A stretch of DNA of 64,000 nt from contig NC_035443.2 of NCBI RefSeq assembly GCF_002127325.2, positions 33,469,930 through 33,533,929 of the forward strand. The letters are read 5' to 3'. The translations under genes and the position numbers were made by a program. The notes below the pieces were generated by a model that saw only the letters and a program-made list of their open reading frames with translations, searched no databases and was not told where the DNA came from. Positions within the stretch are counted from its first letter, which is position 1. Each line of letters starts with the position of its first letter. This stretch comes from Helianthus annuus. Lineage: Eukaryota > Streptophyta > Magnoliopsida > Asterales > Asteraceae. Of the stretch, positions 36,832 to 49,544 are shown in pieces.

Positions 36832-38480
36832 CAAAGTGGGCAAGTTCGATGGGTTTAGGTAATAGGTCAAAATGGGTTTGGGTTAGGATGGGTATAGGTT
36901 AGGATGGGTATTTTAAAAAAAGGGTTGGATGGGTAATGGGTCAAGATGGGTTTGGGTTAGGATGAGTTTAGGTTAAGATGGGTTCTGAAAAATCAAAAAA
37001 ATTATAAAAAATCATAAAAAAATCCAAAAAATCCAAAAAATTCAAAAAATTCTAAAAAATCATAAAAATTAAAAAAACATACAAAAAATTTAAGAAATTC
37101 TAAAAAATCAAAAAAGATTCTAAAAAATCAAAAAAATTATAAAAATCATAAAAATTATAAAAATCCAAAAAAAACCCTAAAAAATTAAAAAAAGTTTGAA
37201 AAAACAAAAAATTATTAAAAATTAAAAAAAAATTTAAGTCAAAAAATTCTAAAAAATTCAAGAAATTGTAAAAAATAAAAAAAATTATAAAAAATCATAA
37301 AATTTCTAAAAAAATTCTAAAAATAAAAAAATCTAAAAAATCCAAAAAAAAATATAAAAATCAAAAAATTCTAAAAAAAATCATACAAATTCTAAAAAAT
37401 CCAAAAAAAAATCTAAAAAATAAAAAAAATCTGAAAAATAAAAAAATCATGAGAATTCTAAAAAATCATAAAAATTCTAAAAAAATCCAAAAAAATTCTA
37501 AAAAAGCAAAAAATCATAAAAAATCATAAAAAATCTAAAAAATCAAAAAAATTCTAAAATTATCAAAAAAACTCTAAAAAGTAAAAAAAAAAAAAAATCT
37601 AAAACAATCCTATTTTTTGATTTTTTTTAGAATTTTTGGATTTTTTATATTTTAGGATTTTTTTTTAGAATTTTTCGGATTTTTTTCGAATTTTTATGAT
37701 TTTTTATTTTTTAGAATCTTTATGATTTTTAGACTTTTTTAGAATTTCTTTGATTTTTTAGAATTTTTATGGTTTTTTTTTTTTTTTGAAATTTTTTAGA
37801 ATTTTTTGATTTTTTAGATTTTTTTGATTTTTTAGTTTTTTTATTTTTTATGATTTTTTAGATTTTTTTTATTTTTTAGAATTTTTTAGAATTTTTTGAT
37901 TTTTTAGATTTTTTTTTATTATTTCGAATTTTTTGGATTTTTTAGAATTTTTTTGATTTTTTATGATTTTATTGATTTTTTTGAATTTTTTGGATTTTTA
38001 AGAATTATTATGATTTTTTATATTTTTTTGAAATTTTTAGATTTTTTAGATTTTTTTTTATTTTTTATGATTTTTTTGATTTTTTAGAATTTTTTGGATT
38101 TTTTTGAATTTTTTGATATTTTAGATTTCTTTTGATTTTTTAGAATTTTTTTGGAATTTTTAGAATTTTTTTGATTTTTTTATTTTTTATGATTTTTTTT
38201 ATTTTTTATAATTTTTTGGATTTTTTAGATTTTTTTTTATTTTTTTATTATTTTGAAACGAGGAACGACGGGAGAGTACTACGAGTGATATCTACGAGTA
38301 GTAATTAGTTTAGTGATTTTATATTATAACCATCCTGACCCGCTTGGGTTTTGTCTAATACCCATCCTGACCTACTCTTTTTTTTTTATCCACTATTTCA
38401 TAACTCATCCTAACCTAATGACTAATTTTGTTTGGCCAATCTTAACTCATCTTAAAATTTAAAATACCCATATCAACCTA
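36832..38480. mobile_element. Foldback element with a giant A-rich/T-rich hairpin
   Basis: Outer arms carry repeated GGGTTTGGGTTAGGATGGGT-type words at the left (36840-36980) and their complements at the right (about 38335-38475). Between them about 0.63 kb of degenerate AAAAATC/AAAAATTCT repeats is followed by about 0.64 kb of the complementary TTTTTAGAATTTTTGGATT repeats. No ORF. Target duplication not identified. Confidence 0.7.
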
Positions 38481-38861
38481 AAATTGAATGAATTAGCTTG
38501 TTTTCTCAAGTCTAGTTGATAATCAACGTATTCGAAATTGTAATACATTTTGTCTATATATATTTTTTTCCATTTGCTTTTAATAGACACGGTATAAAAT
38601 ATATAATAAACCACTACTAGAATCTCTTTAAGACCTGAGCCGCCAAATGTTGACGTGAATAACAGTAAATGAAAAATATTTGCCATTTAATATACGTTTT
38701 AATATTTTTCTATGAGTGATGGGCCGATGGATTTTTTTACCACCAAAGTCCAATGCATCAGACCTCATTATAGGGGAGTAAACCAGTTGTCTAGTGGGCC
38801 TGGGTCTCTCGTAGCCTCATCGAAAGGAGCAAAATATTTATCAATTTATCTATACTTTCTA

Positions 38862-40546
38862 GGGTTGAGTTATAATGAAAAGGATTTAAAAATAAGAAGG
38901 GTAGAGTGATAAATGTTTTATAAAGAATTAAATGAAAAGTGTAATTTTGTCTACAAGAGGAAAGAGAAGATGCACATGAAAGTCACATGTTATTTCCTCC
39001 GAATTTTTAAACGTCCGTAACTTTTTTATACATCATTTGTTTTTAAAAAAAAAATTATACCATAAAATCGAGCGTTTTTATATCTTTAATATGAGTACCA
39101 TATTGTTATATTTTTCAAAAAAAAAATTCAAAAACCCAGTTGCATATTACACAATGGACATGATGTAAAACACAATGTAAAGTAGATCAAAAACACAATC
39201 AATGACAACAGATAAAGACACAATGGACAACATATTAAAACACAATGACCATAACGTATAACACAATGGCGATAACATATAACACAGTAAGTATCAGACT
39301 AAATAAAAACACAATTGATGACAACAGATAAAAGACACAATTAATGATAACAGATAAAAGACACAATGGAGAGCAGATGAAGACACAATGGAAAACAAAC
39401 TAAAAACACAATACACAACAAATAAAACACGATGAACAAAGATAACAAAAAAAAAACTGAACAAATTATTAAAACACAATGGACAACATATTAAAACACA
39501 ATAAATAACATATTAAACACAATGATCTGAACTAATAACACAATTTATAGAAAACCAATATATGACACAATATATAACACCATCTTCATTGTGTCATATA
39601 TTGTGTTATAGGTTCTTATAAAAACGCAATCGATAGAACCCAAATTAACATTGTGTTATAGGTTTTGATAATAACACAATGGACATAATGTAAAACACAA
39701 TGTAAAGTAGATAAAAAACACAATCAATGACAACAGATAAAGACACAATGGACAACATACTAAAACACAATGACCATAATGTATAACACAATGGCGATAA
39801 CATATAACACAATAAGTATCAGACTAAATAAAAACACAATTGATGACAACAGATAAAAGACACAATGGAAAACAAACTAAAAACACAATACACAACAAAC
39901 TAAAACACCATAAACAAAGATAATAAAAAATTGAACAAATTATTAAAACACAATGGACAACATATTAAAACACAATGAATAACACATTAAACACAATGAC
40001 CTGAAGTAATAACACAATTTATAGAAAACCCAGATATAACACCATCTTCATTGTGTCATTTATTGTGTTATAGGTTCTTATAAAAACGCAATGGATAGAA
40101 CCCAAATTAACATTGTGTTATAGGTTTCGATAATAACACAACGTATAGAAACTCTACTGACCAAAACCCAGTTAAAAGACACAATGACCTGAACCTTTAA
40201 CAAAATGCAAAAAAAAAAACCCAGTAAAAATGAAAATTTTTATTTTATTTTTTTATGATAATATGGTACTCATATTAAAGATAAAAAAAACGCTCGTTAT
40301 TATGGTGAATTTTTTTTTAAAAGAAAATGTCGTATGAAAAAGTTATGAATGTTTTAAATCGATGGGGGAATTGGCATGTGGCTCGCATGTGGAGAGAGAA
40401 AATTCATAAATATAGGATTCCTTTTATGCCCTTTTATTATCTTATTTTCCCTACAACTAATCTCAACCCTCCAAATCTAAGATCAATGGACTAGAATCCT
40501 TCTTACCCTTCTTATTTATTTTATCCTTTGTATTTGATCCTAACTC
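38862..40546. mobile_element. MULE-type non-autonomous element with ACACAATG arrays
   Basis: Perfect 10-bp direct repeats ATACTTTCTA flank it (38852-38861, 40547-40556). Long imperfect inverted ends include blocks such as AATAAGAAGGGTA and, further in, ACGCTCGTT..-type blocks near 39070 and 40290. The core 39130-40200 is filled with dozens of copies of ACACAATG in a higher-order repeat (39230-39600 is echoed at 39740-40060). No coding potential. The inner arm also appears at 51955-52080, so relatives exist in the window. Confidence 0.8.
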
Positions 40547-42305
40547 ATACTTTCTATAAAAGAAGAAATCTTAATAATAAAAGAAAAACTGATGTGCCAG
40601 CCAGAGAGGCTGTCCAACAATGCTTTTCTTATGTCATTACTACATCATAAAGCCTAATATATAAAATCATTTTAAATTCACTCAAACATCTGCCAATAAC
40701 ATATATACTTGCTTCACAATTAAAACATCTGCTCTTCACTTTACATTCAAACCTCTGCTCATCATAAACAAAGTAAACCTCTGGCCAGATTCAAAATTCT
40801 GACTCCAGATTCAAAATTCAAAATTCAAAATTGAAAATTCAAATCATATATTCGAATCCTATAAATAAGATATATGAATCTGGCTCCACATTCAAATTTC
40901 AAATCTATCTCTCTCGCTCATATCTGCGAGCGTATCTCTCTCTCTCTCTCAAATGCATAGCTCTCAAGATTTAGCCGGCTAATCTCCGATTACACTTCTT
41001 TGTTCGAACATTTGTTGATTCTGTTTACACATCATCATTCCAATATCATGTGTTTGGACTTCTGTTTACATATTATCGTTCCAATATCATTGTTCCAACA
41101 TCGTCGTTTCAATGAAGCTTCACTTCACACATCAACCTTTCAACATCGATGTTGCAGTATCATTGTTGCAACATCGTGCAAAGTTGCATGTGCTACCTTC
41201 TTTGATGGGAGAGTTGCATTGTTCACGAATCGTTAAATCAAAACTCAGCTTTTCTTATGTTACTGAGGTTTTCTTCTTTTATACAAAGTGTAGGTTGGTG
41301 CAATATCGTCAAAAGTTATATGTGTTACCTTCGTTGAGAGGAGACCTTTGCATTTTAGGTTTGTTTCTTATTTTGGTTATCTGTGGTTTAATTTGATTAT
41401 GAAGAAACAAGTGCTAAAAATGTTGATAGGTTTTACTAAATTAAATAAACATACATAGAAAAATAAAAATTAACTGAAATATTCATAAACTATTACACAC
41501 TAGAGTTAACACTTGCTAGGATTTCGTAGACTCTGGCCTTTCTCCATGTGATTTCATGCTCTCTTTTGTTTTTCAAATCAGTTAGCATGTTGCAGATTTT
41601 CTGATCCTAGTTTAGTAGTTGTGTCAGAAACTCTTCTGCATTCTTCTGGAAATCTGATGGAGGAGAGTGGAGGACTTCATCGAGCAATGCTATGTTGTTC
41701 CAGGTTTTGTTGTAATTAGTGTCATTGATTATGTCGACTTTCCTGTTTGTTCTTCGTCTGTTCTTTTTTCTTTGATTGACCATAGCGAGAATTGTGTTTT
41801 AACATCGCTGGTGTCTGAACAGTGGTAGAAACTGAAGTTTGCCATGTAGATTTTTGTCGGATTTTCTGATTTGAAATAATTTTTGACAGACAGTGATTTG
41901 TAAGACAATTTGTTGATTTTTTGAATCAAAAGTAATCATCGGTCTTATATAGAGTTTAAAACCGCGTCTATATGGTAAATGAAGAGTTTAATTGTAATTA
42001 TGATAATCTGCTTTTTTTTCTTTGAAGTTCTAAAATTTGTCTCTTGGGTTTCTTGATATTTAATTTTATAGTTTTCCCAAAAAAAGTTGGGGTTTGAAAA
42101 GGTTTTTGCTTACATTAATATGTTAATATTAAATCTACACGTTTTGATTAATTAGATTATTAAATGTACAATGATTTTAAGTGTGATTTCTTTCATTGTT
42201 AGATATTTCAGTATATAAACTCACTGTCACTTCACCTATTTTTCATCACGTTTTCCTACGAAGATATCATACTTTCAGGAAAGTCGAGTAATATAGTTTA
42301 TTGAA

Positions 42306-42587
42306 ATGGCGTCATACACTTCTGCAAAATCAGATGATTTAAAGAAGCGTTTTATCAGGCAAATTGAGGAACAGGTGTATGAGGATAGGGCTACTCTTCG
42401 AGAGTTGAAGAGATGTTTTGATGGACTGCAAGTTGGCCTGTTCACGAGAGAGCAGGTTTCTAGAAATCTGATGTGGATGCCTTCAACTTCCGTTCGAGAG
42501 CTTTGTGTTGTCAGTAATATAGAGTGCAGTGATAGAGACGTGGAGTTCATGGCGATGCTGAAGGACATACATCGAGAGGTTCAGTAA
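42306..42587 (+). CDS. Small hypothetical protein, 93 aa
   Basis: I do not recognise this protein. The ORF begins with ATG in a fair context (GAAATGGCG), lies about 95 bp downstream of a TATA-like CAGTATATAAACTC at about 42210, and is followed by AATAAA-like signals near 42690. The product is charged, predicted helical and rich in Arg/Glu (LKKRFIRQIEEQVYEDRA, then MWMPSTSVREL), with no signal peptide or membrane segment. It lies within the proposed 10-kb Helitron. Downstream, 42770-43560 contains two degenerate related segments. It may be an exon of a captured gene. Confidence 0.4.
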   Translation: MASYTSAKSDDLKKRFIRQIEEQVYEDRATLRELKRCFDGLQVGLFTREQVSRNLMWMPSTSVRELCVVSNIECSDRDVEFMAMLKDIHREVQ

Positions 42588-43866
42588 TCGACTGAGATGA
42601 AGCTAAAATTTCTTAATTCTTGCTGTTATTGTTAGATTTGCAAGTTTAGTTGTTCAGTATGTTATGTAATTATTGGTCTTTTAATTTCATGAATAAACGA
42701 ATAAATTTTAATGTTATGAATCTATGTTGTCGCATTTTACTTTTACTTATTTAGTGTTTCAGTTTGATTTAGATTATGTTGATGTTGAATTGTGTGTGAA
42801 CAGATGTTTGGTAAGTCAAAAGAGATTTAATAGGATCAAGGGTTGGTTTAATGGTGAACAGAAGAGTGCAAAGATAAAACAAGGTATAAAATTTGATCAT
42901 TGATAGCAGTTTTTGGAAGAATTTGCTCCTGCAAATTACAGAGAGTCAATATTTGGAGTTGTAAAAGGTCTGTTGTATTTAAAGTTTGGTAAAAGAGAAC
43001 ATCTACTTATGATGAAAGATTGAATAAGGAAAAGTCTGTATGGGAGACCAGATGTTTAATGAACAACAGATGATATTCAAAATATGTTGAGCCAACAAAA
43101 GGTTTTTATAGTAACAGTGGTTAGGTTAATAGCAGATGTTGGGAGTTTATTAGTACATTAGATTAGATGTTGCACAGTATGTGAAATTGTAATTGAAGAC
43201 TTTTATATAAGCATGATGTTGTTATCATATATTTGAACATTCTTATGAAACAACTGTGTATCCTAACGACTGTTGATTTAGCACTACTGAATAAATGAAT
43301 ACATTTTAATACTATTAATCTTTGTTTTCGCATCTTCATTTTAATTATTTCAGTCATTTCTAAGTATTATTATATAATTTTGAATAACATCTAAGGATTG
43401 CAGACTGATATTGATGTTGATGTGTAATTTCTCTGGGTTTGACTTAGATTATGTTGATGTTGAATTGTGTCTGAACAGATGTTTGTTAGTCAACAGAGGT
43501 TTAAAAGGATCAAAGGTCTGTTGTAGCTAAAGTCTGACAAAACAGAGTATCTGCTGATGAATAAATGTCTGAAGATGCAAAGGTCTGCTATGGGCAAACA
43601 GATGTTAACGAACAACAGATGATATTCAATCTTAAAATGCTCAAAAGAGGTTTTGATACTAACAGTATTTAGGCTAATAGACGATGTTAGACTAACGACT
43701 GTTGAGTTACAACTGTTAAGCAGAGGTTAAAATGCTCAACTGTTGTTGAAACCTCTGCTTGCCTAAAAATACATCCACCGCTGAAAGGTACCGTCTGTTG
43801 TCATAACTTCTGTTTATCTTAATGACTGTTGATTTACTACACTGCTGACTGTCATCCATTATCACA

Positions 43867-44225
43867 AGAGAGGTTCTGACGTGGACATATGTTAGTTAAA
43901 AATAAAACCACTGCTGAAAGTTATCATCTGTTCTCATAACTTCTGTTTATCTAACGACTGTTTGACTCACATTGTTCCCAACTTCTGTAGTCAGCCAACA
44001 GAGGTTTGCAAACAACTGTCATCGGTTGTCACAAGAGAGGTTCTAACGTGGACAGATGTTAGCTAAAAATAAAAACACTGCTGAAAGTTATCATCTGTTC
44101 TTATAACTTCTGTTTATCTAATGACTGTTTGACTCACACTGTTCCCAACTTCTGTAGTCGGCAACAGAGGTGTCTAAACAACTGTCATCTGTTGTCACAA
44201 GAGAGGTTCTGACGTGGACAGATCT
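43867..44225. repeat. Tandem 167-bp units upstream of a TATA box
   Basis: Units 43867-44033 and 44034-44199 are near-identical and a third begins at 44200. Each unit contains TTCTGACGTGG or TTCTAACGTGG (ACGT core) and words of the CAGATGTT/CAGAGGT type, which recur from 42800 to 44230. The array ends about 55 bp before the TATA box, so it looks like a duplicated promoter. Confidence 0.85.
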
Positions 44226-44277
44226 TAGCCATCAGATATTTGTAACTACTGCCACGTCAGCCTTCACTTTTTCTCTC

Positions 44278-44286
44278 TATATAAAA
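44278..44286 (+). promoter_or_regulatory. TATA box of the 44-48 kb gene
   Basis: TATATAAAA within CTCTCTATATAAAAGC, about 133 bp before the ATG at 44419 and just after the tandem 167-bp units; spacing fits a plant promoter with a leader. Confidence 0.6.
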
Positions 44287-44418
44287 GCTGTTTCATCCTT
44301 AAATCGAGCTTCTACCACTGCCGTCTCGAATTCAAAGTTCTCAAAAGCAGTTTCCAATATATTAAAAACCCTCCAACTTAAACCCTGTTTCATCCCCAAA
44401 TCACATTCTTCACCGATT

Positions 44419-47400
44419 ATGTCTCTGAACATCAAAAACCCTCACAACTACCTCCCTATCTTCGAGAAAACCAACAAAAATACCAGCTTTCACTCAATAA
44501 TTGACCTTTTAACGTCATCAAAATACAAATCAATCCTTACTGCTGATGCTCCGGTTCATACAGAAACACTCAGATAATTTTGGTTTAATGCTGAAATAAA
44601 GTCTGAAGATAATAATCCAGTTGCCATCACATCTAAGGTCGGGAAAAGTGTGGTATGAATTTCTCCATCTACAATTTCCACTACATTCGATTTGGACGAC
44701 TTGGGAGGTAAGACCAACTTTGAAAAACCTGAACTTCATACAGAGTTCATTGAAAGAGGGTATGATGCATAATTAAAGGAAGTTACTATGTACAAACCAA
44801 ACTTCCCTCCGCCAATGAAATTTTTGTTTTTAACTTGTCTCTCAGCCAAGACTACCGCATTTAATGAGATACCTTTAAACATTCAGTATTTGGGTTATGT
44901 TATTTTAACAAAATCTGATTACAATTTATCACAAGCACTGTTTTTAGATTTGTTGACTAATGTGAAAAATGTGAAAAAAATGAAAAAAAGGTGTTCGTAA
45001 TAATGCTTATCTGTTGTATCCAAGACTTCTAAGCTACTACCTACGAAAACAAGTGTCACAAACAGATTTTGAACAAGGTGTAGCTTTTCAAATAAATAGT
45101 CTTACAAGTAAAACTTTTACCAGACTTATGGATAAAGAGTCAAAAGTTTTAAAAACAGAAACAAAGGGGGATGAGCGTGTTTTAGATGCATCCACATCCG
45201 TTGCTCAAACCTCTGTTGTTGAGCCAACTGCTCCTGGTGATCATTAGACCACAACCGGTGTTGTGAAACACACACCAGCAAAACACAAAAAGAAACTTGG
45301 CACATCCAAAAATCCCACCAAAACCAAACAAAATAAAAAGGTTCCTCTGGAAGATGAGATTCCATAGGTTAATCTAGTGACAACACAAATGTCACTAGAA
45401 AGCACTGCTCCTACTTCCTCACAGTTGTTGGAAAGATCTCAACCCATCCAAACTCCTCATGTATCCTCACAAAAGGATCATGTTGTAATCACAGGGACAC
45501 CACAACATGAAGTAGACCTTTCATATGAAAGTATGTTTAAGAGCCCCTCTCCCAGGGCAATCTCGCTTTCGACACCACAACCCTCTTCTCAAGTTCCATC
45601 AACAATATTACCTTTGTTTGAAGCAATTGAAATTCAGAAACAAAACAGTTCCTCTCATCCACACATTACTGAGAGTAGAGCCCAACAAATGAATGTGTCT
45701 GAACCAATTCAATCTGCTATCCTACAAACAGTTGAGCAGGTTATCGTTGTTGAGTTTTACAAAACTCTTGGTGGTAGTTCAAGTGGAGCAGTCACTACAA
45801 CTGTTGAACCCATTGGTGATCAGTTGGACAGTGATTACATCATTAAGACTCCCTTGAAGGAAACCACTGATGAGGTTACAACTGTAATCTCTGCTTCAGT
45901 GGGAAGTCCCCAGAACCAAGAAAAAGGGGCATCCTTTTTTGATGATATGGAGTCTTCTCCTATTATCAAAACAAATACAACCAGTACAGGTGGGAATTCA
46001 GATGATCCTATTAAAGTAGGTGATGAATTAAGTTATAAGGATTTGACGGTTAGAGTGTCTACCATTGAAACAGATGTTGCTGAAATTAAAGAATTGATTA
46101 AGCAGATGATAGAGCTTTTTAAAAGTCAACCTACCACACAGGAAATTGCCAATGAGCTTTGGAATTCTATGCAACCGATCCTTCAAGCTCAGAGGAATTT
46201 GGCTGAAAGTAACTACAATTTCAGTTTGGAATTTATCAGAAATTTGGTTGATGCTAGGTATAATGACACAAAAGCAGACATTATGAACATTAAGGAACAT
46301 CTGTTGAAACTTACTGGCTCCACCCCTAGATCAATCTTTGAGAAAGATGATGATGATGATGATGATGATGATGCCAAAAAGGGGGGAGAAAGATTCACTA
46401 AGAAAGTTGCCACCAGATTCAAAAGCTAATCCTACAGAAATTGTATCCTCTACTGAACCTAAATCCAAACCGTCTCCAAAAAAACCACCACAAAAGAAGG
46501 AGAAAATAGCTTCAACACCATCATCACCCATTCTGTCAATAGATGCTGAGATAATAAAAGTATCAGCAAATGTTAGCCAAACAGCTACTGAGACACCAGT
46601 TGTTTCAGCAGAAGTTTGTCAAACATCTGCCATGGTCATTTTCACTACACCAACCACAATCCAACCACCTCCAACGTCACAAAGATTTCCCATACATTCA
46701 TCTTCACTACCAAAACGTTCTCATTCACAAGAAATCATGTCCACGCAAAAGAGAAAAAGTCATATTGTGTTAGAAGATGATGAGGAGATTAAATCAGCAA
46801 TCCCTGTATCATCTGCTTCCATTCAAAACAGTCCAAGCTTATCATTTCCATCCAGAGAACCTATTTCATCTCTTCCAATTGCGACACTACCACCAGTCAT
46901 TCCTCTGGAAGCTCAATATCCTCTGGAGTTAGTCATTATTAAAGTTGAAATTGAATCATTTTTCACAATAGAGGATCCATCTAAAAGATCCTTCCCATCT
47001 CTTTATGGCTATAAGAAGCCTCAAAACTTAGATGAGTATCTGAAATTAAAAGTATCACAGGCTGAGGTTATAGCAAGAGAGAATAGCATAGGGATGGATG
47101 GCAGGGAATACCAGAGGTTCTTATCATCTCAGCTTAGCAAAGTCATAAAACTTGAAGACTATGCTAGGGACATGAGTAAATCCATGTCTGAGAGGCCAGT
47201 AATTCCTGAACTTCAGATGCAACTGAGGGATGATTACGTTGGACACATTATGAAGTACAAACCATATAAAGCAACTAAAGATCAATTCAAAAAATGGTCA
47301 ACAGATGCTCTTAGAGAAGAGATTGACAGAATCACAGAAATGCGCAATGGTCCTATGGTAAAGCCAACTCCACCTAATTGGAAGAAAGTGAAAACAGTGG

Positions 47401-47958
47401 ATTCGGATGAGGCATTGAAGTTTAAAAGAATGAGAGCAGAGCTTGTGGCTGTTGGTTATGGTCCAGTTAGATCCATTGCCAGATGGTCTAAACTAAAGAT
47501 AGTTGAGACCTACAAAAGGCTGGAAGAACTTAGAGCTGAAGATCCAAATGTTCTTCAAAACTCAGTCTATCCTACAACTGCTGCTTTGTCTCTAAAGATC
47601 CATACTCCGAAAAACCTTCTCTCATCATCTGCTTTATCTGAATCCATTGCAAATTTAGTTAGCAGACCACAATCACCAAACTCATCTTCAATAATTTTTC
47701 CCAAGAAAACCAACTGATCCGAAAATAGTAAATTGGAAGTCATGCTCAAAAACCAAAGTATTGACTCTGATCAGATCAAATGGTTGTGTTGAAGAGATTA
47801 AAATGGATAGTGCATATAATCTGAATGCATACGATCTCCAAGATTTGTTGGACCATCAACTTGAAAGGGATGATGAGGAAGACATGTTCTCCCTGGACTT
47901 TGAACTACAATTCAAAGGACAAATCAGGGAGATGTTGATGAGAAATAAAAATCAGTAA
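44419..47958 (+). pseudogene. Disrupted TE-associated protein gene (Asteraceae type)
   Basis: One long gene broken by several stops and frameshifts. The N-terminus has the pattern FEKTNKNTSFHSIIDLL..LTADAPVHTETLR..FWFNAEI, then ISPSTIS, NFPPPMKFLFLTCLSAKTTAFNEIPL and YPRLLSYYLRKQV. I recognise this as an abundant Asteraceae retrotransposon-linked family, often annotated under unrelated names. Lesions: TAA at 44575, TGA at 44656, TAA at 44770, a frameshift near 44980-45000, TAG at 45246 and 45366, and a frameshift between 46340 and 46430 around an (ATG/GAT)n plus AAAAAGGGGGG stretch. The 3' half (45377-46429, 46338-47717) is still open for 350 and 459 codons: Ser/Pro/Thr-rich, then a basic helical C-terminal region. 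A last frame continues to 47958. No LTRs or pol domains lie beside it. Confidence 0.6.
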
Positions 47959-48588
47959 TAAAGAAGGGTTTTGGTATCATCTGTTGTATAGGGAGATTGT
48001 TGGATCAGCAGCTGTGACATTGTCTCCAGTAACATATTTAACCAGATCACAACATGTAGCAAAGGACATGTTCTTCAAAACTCAGTCTATCCTACAACTG
48101 CTGCTTTGTCTCTAAAGATCCATACTCCGAAAAACCTTCTCTCATCATCTGCTTTATCTGAATCCATTGCAAATTTAGTTAGCAGACCACAATCACCAAA
48201 CTCATCTTCAATAATTTTTTCCCAAGAAAACCAACTGACCCAAAAATAGTAAATTGGAAGTCATGCTCAAAAACCCAAGTATTGACTCTGATCAGATCAG
48301 ATAGTAGTAATGGAGAGGTTAAAATGGATAGTGCATATAATCTGAATGCATACGATCTCCAAGATTTGTTGGACCATCAACTTGAAAGGGATGATGAAGA
48401 AGACATGTGCTCCCTGGAATTTGAACTACAATTCAAAGGACAAATTAAGGAGATGTTGATGAGAAATAAAAATCAGTAATAAAGAAGGGTTATGGTATCA
48501 TCTGTTGTATAGGGAGATTGTTGGATCGGCAGCTGTGACATTGTCTCCAGTAACATATTTAACCAGATCACAACATGTAGCAAAGGAC
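47548..48588. repeat. Tandem 520-bp duplication of the gene's 3' end
   Basis: 47548-48067 is repeated at 48068-48588 with a few changes, including one extra T in a T run and small differences around 47780/48300. It duplicates the C-terminal coding part (frames 47761-47958 and 48282-48479, ending in LMRNKNQ) and its 3' flank. Confidence 0.92.
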
Positions 48589-49475
48589 ATGTTGCTGCTT
48601 AACAAATTCTTGATTGAGGTTTGATGAAAGTTGTTTAGGCTGGTGATCGTATGTTCTTAGTTAATGTTTGTTAAAACTTAAGTTGTATTCGAATTTTATT
48701 AAGTTTGTTAGACATCTTTTATATGTAGCTATGTTCATTACAGTTTACATTGTCAATGGGTGGATACTCTCTTTTTTGAATAAGAGAATGGAAATAATCA
48801 TATGTAACTGATATATTAACCCCGATGATCTATGTTTATAGTTGTCTTTTAGCTATAATAGATAACACGTTTTGGTACAATATCTATATACCTATCTATA
48901 CTTTCTATTAATATGTGTTATGCATGGTTTTCTAATAAACCACCCGTGTTTGCACACGGGTCTTACCGCTAATCCTATATAATAAAAGAAATCAATGTGG
49001 GGGACACATGTCATTCATTATAGCCCTCTATTTTTTAGTTTTCTCATCTCTTTCCTACTTAATTATAGATAATTAATATTAATTAAAGATAATTATAAAA
49101 TTAATTTAATATAAATTTAAACAATTCATATAGAACATAATATAATATTTTGAAATATTTATTAGATTTTAAAAGTTTTATCCTGAAATTAACAAAAGAC
49201 ATACACAAGATATAAATTAATATAGTGTAAATGTAAATGATTTATTATTTTATTAAACTAAATTAGTTAAGGGTAGAACATATTTCAAAAATATTTATAA
49301 GAGGTAATCGCACGAAGACGCTTTTCTATGGATCTGTAATCGCACGAAGCTCAAGGTTCCTGGCAGGGATGAATGGAAGTTCTTCGATATCTCAGTTTTG
49401 TTGTAATTTGTTTTCAGCTTTCTTTTGTGGATTGTGTCTCGTTGTTGTTTGCTTTTTCTCAGCTTCTCGTTGGCT

Positions 49476-49540
<65 letters not shown>

Positions 49541-49544
<4 letters not shown>

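Larger units (their letters stand above)
38849..48972 (+). mobile_element. Candidate large Helitron carrying a small ORF and TE gene
   Basis: The proposed 5' end TCTATACTTTCTA is preceded by A and split by a MULE-type element; the rest resumes as TATAAAAGAAGAAATC, a Helitron-like start. The 3' end has hairpin ACCCGTGTTTGCACACGGGT and ends CTAA before T. No Rep/helicase was found. The interior holds a 93-aa ORF and a disrupted 44-48 kb gene. A second TCTATACTTTCTAT at 48895 could instead be the start of a 78-bp minimal element, in which case the 10-kb assignment fails. Confidence 0.45.

Noticed and set aside
37000..38240. A/T arrays considered as a centromeric or telomeric satellite
   Set aside because: The repeat is degenerate, mirrored and bounded by inverted GGGTTAGG words, so a foldback element explains it better.
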